A DNA stretch of 64,000 nt from Pseudomonadota bacterium (GCA_005776945.1 SXOB01000036.1:1-64000), one strand, 5' to 3'; numbered from the stretch's first letter, positions 10,178 through 19,782 are shown. The notes: generated by a model from the letters alone, not told the origin. A program made the numbers and translations.

Positions 10178-13100
10178 TCAGGGTTTGTAGACGACGGCCG
10201 CGCGACGCGTCGTTGCGATCCCGTTGGCAACGGTCTCGACGGCCAGAACATACACGCCAGCCGCCGACGGGGTGAAGGAGACGCTTGCCGTGGCTGCGCC
10301 GGTCAAGAATGGGGGCGGGCCCGCCGCCGCAGGCGTTCGGAGCCAGGTCCACGACCAAGAAATGGGGGCGCCGTCCGCGTGGACCGACCCGGACGCGTTG
10401 AGGGTCACGGGTCCTGGCACGGTGGAGAGGGTGACGCCTGCCAACGTCCAACTCAAACCATGGTCGTCAGGGTCGGTCGGGTCGCTGGTCTCGAGGCCGT
10501 CGCCGACGCCGTCCCCGTCGGTGTCCAGGCGGTCTGGGCGCGTGCCGGCGAGCCACTCCTCCCCGCGATTGAGACCGTCGCCGTCAGCGTCTTCGCCGGT
10601 ATCGTCCAAGTTGGGGTCGCCACCGGTAGCCGTCTCCCAGGCGTCGGGGAGGCCATCGGCATCGACGTCGTGGATCGCAAGGTCGATGGGGCTTTCCCAT
10701 GCGCCGCCGAGCACGCCAAGGTCGGGCTGGGACCCGTCGGCATCCGCGCCATTGGCAAATCCGGCGTCCCGGAACTCCGCGGCGGCTGGGCGCTCGACGG
10801 CGACCGCGACGTCGTCGAGCCGGTCGTCGCCGAGAACCCAGGTCGCGATCCCTGCGGCATCGCCGAGGCGAAGACCATCGCCCACGTCGATCGCGGTCGC
10901 GTCGTTGGCATCGAACCAAACGGCCCACGCGCCAAAGGTCGTCGGGTCGACGATCTCGTCGTCGGGATTCCAGTCCTCGGCGCGAAACAGGGCGCGGCCC
11001 GCCGTGTCGCGGACGGCGACGTCGACCAAGTGAATCACGCCGCCCTCAGACCAGAATGGCGCGTCACCCCACGAGCGTTCGATGAGGCCGTTGCGTACGA
11101 CGAGGGCGGCGACCTCGCTGTCGCTGGATTGGGCCAGGACGGCACCCTCGCGGCCGTGGTTGCCGATCGCACGCAGCCCGTGGATCGCTCGGGGGGTAGT
11201 CGTCGGAACGGGCTCGACCGCGAGGAGGACGCCGCCTTCGTCCACGGCGCCGTCCCCTACGCTGGTCCAGCCGACGACGTCGATGGAGGCCGCGTCGATC
11301 CAGGCGGCACCGCCGTTGTTCGCGTAGTTGTGCTCGGTGTGCAAGTTGCGGGCGACGAAGCTCGTTCCCGCAAAGGCAAGCGCGCCGCCCTTCTCCAGAC
11401 AGCCGTTGTCGACCATGGCGACGTCCACGAGCGTCAGCGCGGTGGCAAGCCGCGCGTCGATGGCGCCGCCTCGGGTCGCCTGGCCGCGGGTCAATGTGAG
11501 ATGACCTAGGACGACGTCGTCCGCGGCGCCCGTGAGAACGACGCTGGCTGCCTCCTGGGCATCCAGGACGACGTCGGAGACCTGCGATCCGAGGCCGATC
11601 AAGGCGATGTTGCGACCGGCGAGGTCGAGCGTTGCAGGCCACAGGCCCGGGCGGATGCCGACCGCTTCGCCGGGCACGGCGAGGTCGAGCGCCTCCGCTA
11701 CCGTGCTCGCGTCGTCGGGCACGAGGACGCCATCGTAGACGAGGACATCGGCGGCGTCGGTGACCGTGGACGCCCCGTCTGAGGCCGTCAGCGTCAACGT
11801 GTAGGTCCCGGCCACGTCGGGCACGAAGCGCGGGTCGGCGGGGTCGTCGAGTGCGGCGATGGACGACGCCGAAGGAGCGTCGATCGACCACGCGACCGTC
11901 ACGGCCAGCCCATCCGGGTCCAAGGCCGATGCGTCGGGGATGGCGACCTCCGCGTGGACGACCCCAAGGCGATCGGCGCCGGCAAATGCGGCGACGGCAT
12001 GGTCGCGTGCGTCAAGCGGGTCCGTCCCGAGATCGACCTCCTCACCGTCGGAAACGCCGTCGGCGTCGGAGTCTGCGTTGTTCGAGTCGGTTCGGTTCAG
12101 CGCTTCCTCCGATGCCAAGAGGCCGTCGCCATCGGCGTCGGCGTCGGCGTCCGGAGTCGCGGGATCAAATCCCAAGAAGGACTCATGGGCGTCATTGAAG
12201 CCGTCTCCGTCCCCATCCGCGGCGAAGGCGCCGGCGCTCCACGGCCATGCGTAAGGCCCCCCGTGTGCGCCGACGTCGGCGGGGGTCCCGTCTAGGTCGA
12301 GCACGAGGGGATCGCCGGCGTCTACGAGCGGGCTCGTCGGCCACAAGCGAAGGTCGCTGTCGGACGGGGAGAGTGGGTTCTCGGCGAGGAATTCGGGGCG
12401 CCAAGCGTGCAGGATGTCCGAACGGAATCCGCTGGCGTCGTCCCAGTCGTCAGAATCGAGGACCCAGACGCGCTTGGCGTCGAACCCGTCGCCGAGGTCG
12501 GCCACGTCGAACCAGGGCCCACTGCCGGTGCCGCCCGCGAAAGCGAAATCGACGAGCACCGTGGACGAGATCCCGCCTGGCGGATCGTCGTCGGCCGAGG
12601 CGTCGGCGCTGAGCACCTGCTGCCCTTCGGCGTCGGAGCCGGCGGCTGGGCCGTTGCCCCAAGCCGTCGCAAACTTCACGGTGGCGTGCGACGGCCGGTC
12701 GCCGTCGGCGACCGTGGACCTCCGCGTGTGGAGTACGGCGCCGACGTTCGCGATGTTGCCGACGAAGATTGCGTTGCTGAGGTCCAGCGAGGATCCGGAC
12801 ACGGTAATGGCCGCGCCGGTGGGCGCCTCGTTGGCAGCAAAGGTGAGCCGCGTGCCGTTCAATGAGGTCCCGGGGCCGACCCACAAGCCGCCGCCGTTGA
12901 CAGTGGCGTCGTTGTCGGCCAAAACGACGTCTTGTAGAACTGCAGCGCCGACCTCGACTGCGATGCCGGCGCCTTGTTTCGCTGAGTTGCCCGAGACGCA
13001 GAGATCGGTGGCAACGACGTCACCGAGGATGTGCAGGCCACCGCCGACCTCGAGATCGCCACCGCCGATGCCGCCGCTCAGCGTGAGCCCTGTGACGGCG

Positions 13101-14056
13101 CCGCGGTCCGCTGTGAGGCTGGGCCCGGACGCGCCCACGAGCGTCGTGAATGCGCACCCCTCGCCGGCGAGGGTGACGTCGTAGCCGCTGATGTCAAAGG
13201 GCCCGAGGAACCAGCCTTCGTCGAATTGGACGACCGCACCCGGCGGCGCGGCGGCCAAAGCGTCATCGAGGGTCGCGAACGGAACAGGGATACCGAACTC
13301 GTCGACGAAGCCGTCGCAGTCTTGGTCCAGACCGTCCGAAGGCAGGTCCTCGGCATGGGGGCCCACGGCGGGGTCCTGGTCGTCGCAGTCTCGGTCGTTC
13401 GACGCCAGGCCCGGCGCGTGGCCACACCCGAAGGCGACGGCGCCGGGCGCCCCGTAGCCATCCCCGTCGGCGTCTTCGAAGAGCGGCTCCGCCGGTGCTC
13501 CTTCGTCGATCAGGCCGTTGCAGTCGTTGTCCACGCCGTCGCACACCTCGGTGCGGCCCGTCCAGGCGAGGGGTTCGGCGTCGTCGCAGTCGTCGCCGAG
13601 CGACGACCAACCGGGGGACTCTGTGCAGCCGGGTCCCGGCCGAAGGGGGTCGCCGTGTTGGTCTCCATCGAGGTCCTCGAACAGCTCACCGAGCACGCCT
13701 TCGTCAGTTTCGCCATTGCAATCGTTGTCGAGACCGTCACAGGTCTCTCCAAGGCCCGGCGCGATGCGAGCGTCGACGTCGTTGCAATCCCCGCCGAGCG
13801 GAGACCCGTCCGGCGGAAGCGTACAGACGCGGCGCGCGAACTCGTCGGCGCCGAACCCGTCACCGTCGACGTCGAGGAATGCCGTGATGGACACGCCCTC
13901 GTCGATCTGCCCGTTGCAGTCGTCGTCGAGGCCGTTGCACGACTCGGGCGCGGAGGGGGAAATCGCTGGATCCTCGGGCGCGCAGTCGCGTCCGTTGCGA
14001 GTGCCGTCTCCGTCGTGATCGGAGCAGGCCAGCCATGCGGCGAGGACCGTGATCAT
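10178..14056 (-). CDS. giant lipoprotein: MopE motifs, two beta-helix blocks, TSP3 repeats and Ig/PKD-like domains
   Basis: A 1292-residue predicted lipoprotein. The start is the ATG at 14056, which overlaps the stop of the phosphoesterase gene (ATGA) and gives MITVLAAWLAC. Domain order: ~12-190, five MopE-type motifs (D-C-x-x-x-D-P ... C-x-G-L-D-D-D-C-N-G-x-I-D-E-G); ~200-540, right-handed beta-helix ending SPLVDAGDPL and DVGAHGGP; ~555-620, thrombospondin-3-like Asp repeats (DADGDGLLASEEALNR); ~620-690, a PKD/Ig-like domain (GTYTLTLTASDG); ~695-1040, a second beta-helix; ~1110-1190, more Asp repeats (DADGLPDAWE, DTDGDGVGDG); ~1190-1292, a final PKD-like domain. It probably sits on the outer surface. 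The MopE name comes from a copper-binding Methylococcus protein; metal binding here is inferred only. No enzymatic motif is seen. Confidence 0.8.
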   Translation of the reverse strand: MITVLAAWLACSDHDGDGTRNGRDCAPEDPAISPSAPESCNGLDDDCNGQIDEGVSITAFLDVDGDGFGADEFARRVCTLPPDGSPLGGDCNDVDARIAPGLGETCDGLDNDCNGETDEGVLGELFEDLDGDQHGDPLRPGPGCTESPGWSSLGDDCDDAEPLAWTGRTEVCDGVDNDCNGLIDEGAPAEPLFEDADGDGYGAPGAVAFGCGHAPGLASNDRDCDDQDPAVGPHAEDLPSDGLDQDCDGFVDEFGIPVPFATLDDALAAAPPGAVVQFDEGWFLGPFDISGYDVTLAGEGCAFTTLVGASGPSLTADRGAVTGLTLSGGIGGGDLEVGGGLHILGDVVATDLCVSGNSAKQGAGIAVEVGAAVLQDVVLADNDATVNGGGLWVGPGTSLNGTRLTFAANEAPTGAAITVSGSSLDLSNAIFVGNIANVGAVLHTRRSTVADGDRPSHATVKFATAWGNGPAAGSDAEGQQVLSADASADDDPPGGISSTVLVDFAFAGGTGSGPWFDVADLGDGFDAKRVWVLDSDDWDDASGFRSDILHAWRPEFLAENPLSPSDSDLRLWPTSPLVDAGDPLVLDLDGTPADVGAHGGPYAWPWSAGAFAADGDGDGFNDAHESFLGFDPATPDADADADGDGLLASEEALNRTDSNNADSDADGVSDGEEVDLGTDPLDARDHAVAAFAGADRLGVVHAEVAIPDASALDPDGLAVTVAWSIDAPSASSIAALDDPADPRFVPDVAGTYTLTLTASDGASTVTDAADVLVYDGVLVPDDASTVAEALDLAVPGEAVGIRPGLWPATLDLAGRNIALIGLGSQVSDVVLDAQEAASVVLTGAADDVVLGHLTLTRGQATRGGAIDARLATALTLVDVAMVDNGCLEKGGALAFAGTSFVARNLHTEHNYANNGGAAWIDAASIDVVGWTSVGDGAVDEGGVLLAVEPVPTTTPRAIHGLRAIGNHGREGAVLAQSSDSEVAALVVRNGLIERSWGDAPFWSEGGVIHLVDVAVRDTAGRALFRAEDWNPDDEIVDPTTFGAWAVWFDANDATAIDVGDGLRLGDAAGIATWVLGDDRLDDVAVAVERPAAAEFRDAGFANGADADGSQPDLGVLGGAWESPIDLAIHDVDADGLPDAWETATGGDPNLDDTGEDADGDGLNRGEEWLAGTRPDRLDTDGDGVGDGLETSDPTDPDDHGLSWTLAGVTLSTVPGPVTLNASGSVHADGAPISWSWTWLRTPAAAGPPPFLTGAATASVSFTPSAAGVYVLAVETVANGIATTRRAAVVYKP

Positions 14057-15000
14057 CCGCCCCCCTGCCTTGTTTCTGACGCGACGGGACCGCCGCCGCA
14101 AACGCGGGGGCGGCGAGGCGCGGCCCACTGCCAGCTGACACCGGTGGGGTCGACGAAGCGGACCTCGATCGTAGAGGCGGTCAGGGTGAGGTGGACGAGG
14201 CCGTGCCCTCCCGAGCTGTGAAGCGAAGGAATGCCGCGCCCTGGCGGGCCGTGGGGGTCGGCCCCCGCTCCGGAAACGGCGAACCAGGTGCCGCACGCGT
14301 CGAGCCACTCTCGGTGGTGGTCGTGGCCCGACAACACGATGTCGGCGCAGCCGCAGAGCGACGTGTCGCGCAAGGCCGCGAGGCCTGTTCCCGACATCCA
14401 GGGCACGCCCCGCCAACCTTCGTAGGCGCCGGCTGTGCCGTGGGTGCCGTTGGACATGAATGTGTGGTGGGCCAGAACGACGCGCCAACGGGTGTCGGCG
14501 CCAGCGAGGGCGGCGTCGATGAAGCTGTCGTCGGCGCCGTCCCAAAAGCGACGCGTCGTCTCCAGGCCGACGATCCGCGCAAGCGGCAGATCCAGCACCC
14601 AATCCTGCGACGGGAGGTGGTACCGGCCGGCGCCCCAGGCCCAATCCCGTTGGCGTCCGAACGCGGCGGCGTCAAAGCCGCGTCCCCAGTCGTGGTTGCC
14701 GGCGACGGCCCAGGTCGCGGGCGGGTCGTCGCCGACGAGGCGCTGAAAGCGGAGGGCGTGTCGGGTCACGGCCGCATCTCCCGTCAATCCGCGTGGGTAG
14801 GCGTTGTCCCCCGTGAGAAGGAGAAGGTCCACGCCAAGGTCCCGCCGCGCCACCTTCAGGGCGGCGGCGGTTCCGTCGAGGCCAGCACGATCTTGGCCCC
14901 AGTCACCGATGACGGCGAGCGTCAGTTCATCGGGTGACGGGTCGACGGTCCGCCAGACCGTCGGGGGGCCGACGCCGAGACATGCTGCCCATACCCACAC
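14053..15000 (-). CDS. calcineurin-like metallophosphoesterase lipoprotein (purple acid phosphatase-like)
   Basis: A 315-residue secreted phosphoesterase. The dinuclear metal site is complete: IGDWGQ, LTGDNAYP, AGNHDWG, AHHTF and SGHDHHRE, in the order of the calcineurin-like/purple acid phosphatase fold. Such enzymes hydrolyse phosphomonoesters outside the cytoplasm. The start is the GTG at 15000. An in-frame TAG lies four codons upstream (15012-15010) with no possible start between, so the leader must be MWVWAAC: six residues before the presumed lipid-modified Cys, with no positive charge. The following gene overlaps its stop by 4 bp (ATGA), so the phosphatase and the giant MopE lipoprotein are likely co-translated. 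It is divergent from the lipoprotein gene at 15094. Confidence 0.85.
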   Translation of the reverse strand: MWVWAACLGVGPPTVWRTVDPSPDELTLAVIGDWGQDRAGLDGTAAALKVARRDLGVDLLLLTGDNAYPRGLTGDAAVTRHALRFQRLVGDDPPATWAVAGNHDWGRGFDAAAFGRQRDWAWGAGRYHLPSQDWVLDLPLARIVGLETTRRFWDGADDSFIDAALAGADTRWRVVLAHHTFMSNGTHGTAGAYEGWRGVPWMSGTGLAALRDTSLCGCADIVLSGHDHHREWLDACGTWFAVSGAGADPHGPPGRGIPSLHSSGGHGLVHLTLTASTIEVRFVDPTGVSWQWAAPRRPRVCGGGPVASETRQGGG

Positions 15001-15093
15001 GCCGTCCGCCTAACGCCGCGCAGGGCGGCCCGAACGGGGCGCTCGCGGCGGCCACGAAGGCTCGGTCATGATAGGAGGCGCCCCGAGGCTTCT

Positions 15094-16626
15094 GTGATGC
15101 GCCCCATCGTCGCCGCCCTGATCGTCGTCGCCTGTGGCCCCAGTGGGGACACGCCGCCGCGCCCGACCGATGCCACGACGGATGGCACCGGCGGCCCGGT
15201 GACCACCGATACGACCGTTGAGGAACCTCCTCCCTTCTTGAAGGTGGGCGAAGAAGGCAGCGTCGTCGTGGTTCGCTCCCATGCTGGTTCGGGCGGGAAC
15301 GCCACGTTCAGCGTGTACGGCGTGTTTGCCGATCGACTCAAGGGGTACACGGCGTCGGCGCTGTGCCTGGCCGAAGGGTTTTGCCTGCCCGAAGGGCTGC
15401 CCGCCGAAGACGATTTCTTGGACGTCTCCGAGGAGGAATTCCCGCCGGCAGGCGCCGACTGGAGTTGGGTCGGAAATACCTTTGTCGCGGCGGACCGCGC
15501 CGTTCCTCTCGTCCTCGACGCCGAGGAGGAGCAGACGTTCTACGAAGTGCGCGGTGTCGAGCAGCTTGCCGATCCCCCCTACGCGCTGAGCCTTGGCGGG
15601 GAGTGGGGCGACTACTTTGACCCTTCCGCCGTCGCGATGAACGTCATCGAGGTCACGGAGCCGGAGCCAGGGCTGGGCCTTAGCCTGACGCCGGGCACGA
15701 CGATTCCTTTCCGTTGGAAGAAGGCCGGGGAAGGCGACGTCGTCCTTCGCATCAGTGGCGACGGTTTCGAGCGCGTTTGGCGCTTGGCCGACGACGGCGA
15801 GTTTGACCTGAACGTTGACGCGGTGCCCATCGAGTCCGACGGCGAGTATCGGGTGAGCCTTGCCCGCTGGACGACCACGACGATCGATGTCAACGGCAAC
15901 GACCTCGATGTGATCGGTGTCAGTGAGCAGCCTTGGTGGGCGGCGGAGTGCGCCGATTTCCCGACTGTGGACCTTTTGGAGGGCAGCGACGGCGACCCCT
16001 TCGATCCCGCGATCCGGCCAGCCTACGTCGGCGTGGGTTTCAGCGGCATCGTCAGCGGTAGCCACCTCTTCGACTACTCGTACGACGGCGTCCAAGGGTC
16101 CGCAGTCCTCTTCTTCTACGTCTACGACGATGCATTCGTCCTCCAGTGTACGGTCGCGTACGACGCGAGCGCCGCTGTCGAGATTGCGGCGGACACGTGG
16201 ACACCGAACATCCCTGGCGAGGAGATCTACCGCGCCTTCGATGTCCCGCTGGCGAACGGGTACACGGACTGCCCGCCGACGGACGTGGCCTTCTTGGGGA
16301 CGGATGACATTCGGCTCCACCTCGAACGCGTGGATCTGTTCGATTGGGGCGTCGGCATCGGCTCGAAGTCGCTTCAGGCGACCACGTTCTTGAAGAACGT
16401 GACGACGGTCGACCAATTCAACGATCTCAATCCCGTGACGTCCTCTGGCTGGGTGACCCCCAATGGGGTGACCGCCTACGAGACGTCCATCATCGAGCAC
16501 CTTGAGATGGTTCCCTGCGGAAACGCGGACAGCGACAATCCGATTCCTGCTGCGACGTCCGAGGACTTGGTGCCTGGCTACTACGGCTCGACGTTCCTCT
16601 ACCTGCTGTTGCAGGCGAGCTTCTAG
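15094..16626 (+). CDS. lipoprotein of unknown function
   Basis: A 510-residue predicted lipoprotein, not recognised. The leader is MRPIVAALIVVAC (lipobox V-V-A-C, one Arg at position 2). A Thr/Pro/Asp-rich linker follows (about residues 14-50, many T-D-x-T), typical of a tether that lifts a globular part off the membrane. The rest is beta-rich with many Asp, Tyr and Trp. Around residues 180-270 there is a domain with a pre-Trp strand pattern (DGEYRVSLARW) like carbohydrate- or Ig-type sandwiches. Seven Cys in the mature part suggest disulfides. It stands alone on the + strand between two minus-strand groups and is followed by a perfect 9-bp hairpin. Confidence 0.65.
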   Translation: MMRPIVAALIVVACGPSGDTPPRPTDATTDGTGGPVTTDTTVEEPPPFLKVGEEGSVVVVRSHAGSGGNATFSVYGVFADRLKGYTASALCLAEGFCLPEGLPAEDDFLDVSEEEFPPAGADWSWVGNTFVAADRAVPLVLDAEEEQTFYEVRGVEQLADPPYALSLGGEWGDYFDPSAVAMNVIEVTEPEPGLGLSLTPGTTIPFRWKKAGEGDVVLRISGDGFERVWRLADDGEFDLNVDAVPIESDGEYRVSLARWTTTTIDVNGNDLDVIGVSEQPWWAAECADFPTVDLLEGSDGDPFDPAIRPAYVGVGFSGIVSGSHLFDYSYDGVQGSAVLFFYVYDDAFVLQCTVAYDASAAVEIAADTWTPNIPGEEIYRAFDVPLANGYTDCPPTDVAFLGTDDIRLHLERVDLFDWGVGIGSKSLQATTFLKNVTTVDQFNDLNPVTSSGWVTPNGVTAYETSIIEHLEMVPCGNADSDNPIPAATSEDLVPGYYGSTFLYLLLQASF

Positions 16627-16640
16627 CGGCCGCTTCGCAG

Positions 16641-16663
16641 CCCGGTCACGCCTTGTGACCGGG
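16641..16663. terminator. bidirectional hairpin between convergent genes
   Basis: A perfect 9-bp inverted repeat (16641-16649, CCCGGTCAC, with 16655-16663) and a 5-nt loop, placed between the lipoprotein stop (16626) and the pheT stop (16673). No T-run on either side. It is well placed to stop transcripts from both directions. Confidence 0.6.
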
Positions 16664-16672
16664 GCGGCGGTG

Positions 16673-18742
16673 TCAGCGGAGACGGACGCCCGGCAAGACC
16701 GCCTGGACCGCGTCCACGGCGCGCATGACGGCCCCCTGGAGGTCCTCGGCGGTCCAACTCGTGTCGCCCTCGTCGGGGACGCGGATGGCGATCGTGAGTG
16801 TGACCGTTCGGTCCTCGTGGACGAAGCGGTCGGCCACGCGGGCGGTGGAGCCGGGGGGCAATGCGCTTTCGACGGCGGACGTCACCTGTGAGGCGGCCAT
16901 CGTTGCTGGCGTGTTGAGGGCGAGGTCACGCGCGATGGCGGGACGCTGGCTGGGTTCACGGAACGCGCGGCGCCGCGGCTTGGCGTGCAGCCAAAGGTCG
17001 GCGTCCATTTCGACCCACAAGGGACGCGCGTGTTTGATGCGCGCAGCCCGCAGGACGCGGGGATGCACCTCGCCGACGACGCCAGCGGCCTCGCCGTTGA
17101 CGGCGACGGCGGCGCTTCGGCCGGGGTGCAGGAGGGGAGATCGAGGATCGGTCGCGTCCAGGCGCGAGAACGTGAGATCGAGGCCCTGGGAACGCGCCAG
17201 CGCGGCAAGCTCACCCATGAGGTGGTGAAGCGACGCTTCGGCGCCTTTCTCTGCCCAACTTGCCGGTCGAGCGGAACCGAAGCGCGCGAGCCAAAAGACG
17301 GCGCGTTCGTTCGCAATCGGGCGGCTGCGGTCCAGCGGCCCCGAGGGCAGAGGGTCGAACAGTCGTGTCCACTCGAAGACGGCGCCGTCGAGGGTGCGGT
17401 GGCGCACGTTTTCTGCCACGAGCTCGAGTACCTGCGGCAACGTGCAGCGTTTCAGGAAGGCGTAGCCGCGGTCCAGCGCGTTGGTCGTCTCGACATGGCG
17501 CAGCAGCTCGCTGTCGGCGGGCAACACCGCGGCCAACGGCTCGTCCGCGCCGCGACCGTGGAATCCGTCGGTAAAGACCTCTGTCCAACCGTGGGCGGCG
17601 AGCAGGTCGTCGTAGGCGTCCCGGCGGCGTTCGCTGGCCGACGGTCGGGAGCCGAGAGGGATGGGCGGCAACGCGGGATGGACGGCGTTGTAGCCGACGA
17701 TTCGGGCCACCTCCTCCATGAGATCAGCGGGCTCGGACACATCCCAGCTGCGCCAAGTGGGGACGGTCACGGTGAGTTGGCCGTCGTCTGTCCTCGGCTG
17801 GAACCCCAGGGCGTTCAGGCCTGAAAGCACGGTCGCGCGCTCGAGGTCGAGGCCAAGGAACGTGCTCAGCTTGGCCCAATCCAAGGACACCTGCGGGGTT
17901 GGCGGTCGGGCGCGGTTCGGAGCGTGGTCCGTCGTGCCGACCGTCGTCCAGCAGTCCTCCAACAACCTGGCGACGCGCTGGGTCGCGATGGGGACGGCGT
18001 CCCAGTCGCCACCACGTTCGAATCGCGCAGAGCTGTCGGTGGCGATGGACAGCGCGCGCGCCGCCCGGCGAACGGCGATCGGGTCGAACGTCGCGGACTC
18101 GAGCCAGATCTCCTGCGTCGCCGCCGTGACTTTGCTGCCTTCGCAGCCCGTGACGCCCGCGATCGCGAGGATCGTGCGGTCGTCGGCGATCACAAGCGTC
18201 CCTTCCGGCAACACGACCGGTTCCGGCTGAAACAGGGGGTGGGCCATTTCTCCGGCGACGCTTTCGCGAACAACGACGGTTCCGTGGATGGCTGCCGCAT
18301 CAAAGGCGTGGGTTGGCTGCCCAAACTCGATGCGGGCCACGTTCGTTGCGTCCACGGCGGGGTGGACGGCAGCCAGACCGGCACCGGCCAATGTGGCCTG
18401 AGCTTGCGCATCGAGTGGCCGATCCGGGCCGGACCGACGGAAGCGGGTCAGCTGGTAGCGGAGACATCGCGGGCTTTGGATCGCGCAGGGAGGGCCGTCG
18501 CCGGTCGGCGCTGCGGCGAGCGGGGGCGGGGTGACGGCGGCTCCGGTTCGGGCCGCGACCTCGCGAGCGAGCCCGTGATGGCCGTGGTGGTCGCCGCGAT
18601 TGGCGAGCAACTCGACGGTCATATTGCCCGCGTGATCCAGGCGTTTGACCTCGATGCCGAGGTCGTCGAGCAGTCGGCGCAGGTCGCCGCCGTCGGTTGG
18701 CAACGGAACCCAGGTGGCGAGGTTGTCGCGATGGAGCTTCAC
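16673..18742 (-). CDS. pheT: phenylalanyl-tRNA synthetase beta subunit lacking the N-terminal tRNA-binding OB domain
   Basis: The 689-residue beta subunit of the alpha2-beta2 phenylalanyl-tRNA synthetase, which charges tRNA-Phe in the cytoplasm. The start is the GTG at 18742, overlapping the pheS stop (GTGA). The N-terminal B1 part is present (LHRDNLATWV ... LDDLGIEV). Instead of the ~100-residue EMAP/OB domain expected after GLEV (G-x-V-V-G-x-V), the chain goes at once into NMTVELLANRGDHHGHHGLA, the equivalent of the T-I-E-I-S-V-T-P-N-R-x-D segment. B3/B4 (GQPTHAFDAA, IAGVTGCEGS), B5 (DLMEEVARIVGYN), the synthetase-like core and the C-terminal ferredoxin-fold anticodon-binding domain (final ~95 residues) all follow. 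Usual bacterial PheT is near 790 residues, so the difference equals one domain. Confidence 0.93.
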   Translation of the reverse strand: MKLHRDNLATWVPLPTDGGDLRRLLDDLGIEVKRLDHAGNMTVELLANRGDHHGHHGLAREVAARTGAAVTPPPLAAAPTGDGPPCAIQSPRCLRYQLTRFRRSGPDRPLDAQAQATLAGAGLAAVHPAVDATNVARIEFGQPTHAFDAAAIHGTVVVRESVAGEMAHPLFQPEPVVLPEGTLVIADDRTILAIAGVTGCEGSKVTAATQEIWLESATFDPIAVRRAARALSIATDSSARFERGGDWDAVPIATQRVARLLEDCWTTVGTTDHAPNRARPPTPQVSLDWAKLSTFLGLDLERATVLSGLNALGFQPRTDDGQLTVTVPTWRSWDVSEPADLMEEVARIVGYNAVHPALPPIPLGSRPSASERRRDAYDDLLAAHGWTEVFTDGFHGRGADEPLAAVLPADSELLRHVETTNALDRGYAFLKRCTLPQVLELVAENVRHRTLDGAVFEWTRLFDPLPSGPLDRSRPIANERAVFWLARFGSARPASWAEKGAEASLHHLMGELAALARSQGLDLTFSRLDATDPRSPLLHPGRSAAVAVNGEAAGVVGEVHPRVLRAARIKHARPLWVEMDADLWLHAKPRRRAFREPSQRPAIARDLALNTPATMAASQVTSAVESALPPGSTARVADRFVHEDRTVTLTIAIRVPDEGDTSWTAEDLQGAVMRAVDAVQAVLPGVRLR

Positions 18743-19782
18743 GACAGGCTCCCCCGGTCCAGCGCGGCATGGACCCGCAAGTCCGTCTCGTAGAGCGACT
18801 TGATTCGCGCGACGCCCGCCCATTGCGCGGCCATGCGGGTTGTTCCAAGGCCAAACGCGATGCCAGAGACCACTTGTGGGTCGTAGCCAAAGCCTCGGAG
18901 CACCTTGGGGTGGATCATGCCGGCGCCGAGGATCGTCACCCAACCGCTGCCATGACAGCTTTCGCAGCTCCCGCCCCGTCCGCCACATGTCACGCAGGCA
19001 AGATCTACGCCGACGCTCGGTTCCGTGTACGGGTAGAACTTGGGTTTGAAGCGCGTAGGATGGTCGCCATAGAGGCTGCGCGCGACGAAGTTGAGGACGC
19101 CTTGGAGGTGGGCAAAGGTGAGGCCTTCCTCCAGCCAGATGCCCTCGAATTGGTGGAACATCGCGAGGTGGGTCGCGTCGACGGCCTCGTTTCGGTAGAC
19201 GCGGCCGCGGGCCATGACGCGGATGGGGGGCTTCGGCGTCGAAGCCAGGATGCGCGCCTGAATTGTGGTCGTGTGGCTGCGCAACAGCCAGCCACCTTCG
19301 ACCCAGAAGGTGTCCTGCAGGTCGCGTGCCGGGTGGTGTTCAGGGATGTTGAGGGCGTCGAAGTTGAACCACGGATGTTCGACCTCCGGCCCGTCGACAA
19401 CCTCGAAGCCAAGTTGGCGAAGGACGGCTTCGCAGCGCCGCTCTACGAGCGTCACCGGATGGCGGCCTCCCGCGGGCGGTTCGATGGGCGGAAGGGTCGT
19501 GTCCACGGCCTCGACAGCGAGCCTGGCGTCCAAGGCGGCGGATTCGATGGCCTGGGCCTTGCTCTCGACTTCGGATTCCATCCTGGCAAGCGTCTGTTGG
19601 ACGTCGCGCGCGAATGCGGGACGGTCCTCAGGGGCCAACGTCCGAAGCTGGGACAAGGCTTCGCGAACGGGCGCCTTCTTGCCGAGATGTCGCCGACGCA
19701 CCTCTTCGACGGCGGCGGGGTCGACGGCTTGGGCCAAGTCGCCCGCGAAGGCGTCGTAGATGGAGAACAGTTCGGTACCCAC
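18739..19782 (-). CDS. pheS: phenylalanyl-tRNA synthetase alpha subunit
   Basis: A 347-residue catalytic alpha subunit, a class II synthetase. The N-terminal coiled-coil arm (residues ~1-90) is rich in E, A and R and contains HLGKKAPV, corresponding to the usual L-G-K-K/R-G-x-L/V. Motif 1 lies near VERRCEAVLRQLGFEVVDGPE. HTTTIQAR and GRVYRNEAVDATH with MFHQFEG form motif 2 and the substrate pocket. FKPKFYPYTEPS precedes an insert with two C-x2-C pairs (CVTC, CESC), which also occurs in Firmicutes PheS and may bind zinc. Motif 3 reads GIAFGLGTTRMAAQ, keeping the Arg but replacing the usual acidic residue before it. It starts at the GTG at 19782 and its stop overlaps pheT. No leader or attenuator is evident upstream. 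Confidence 0.95.
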   Translation of the reverse strand: MGTELFSIYDAFAGDLAQAVDPAAVEEVRRRHLGKKAPVREALSQLRTLAPEDRPAFARDVQQTLARMESEVESKAQAIESAALDARLAVEAVDTTLPPIEPPAGGRHPVTLVERRCEAVLRQLGFEVVDGPEVEHPWFNFDALNIPEHHPARDLQDTFWVEGGWLLRSHTTTIQARILASTPKPPIRVMARGRVYRNEAVDATHLAMFHQFEGIWLEEGLTFAHLQGVLNFVARSLYGDHPTRFKPKFYPYTEPSVGVDLACVTCGGRGGSCESCHGSGWVTILGAGMIHPKVLRGFGYDPQVVSGIAFGLGTTRMAAQWAGVARIKSLYETDLRVHAALDRGSLS

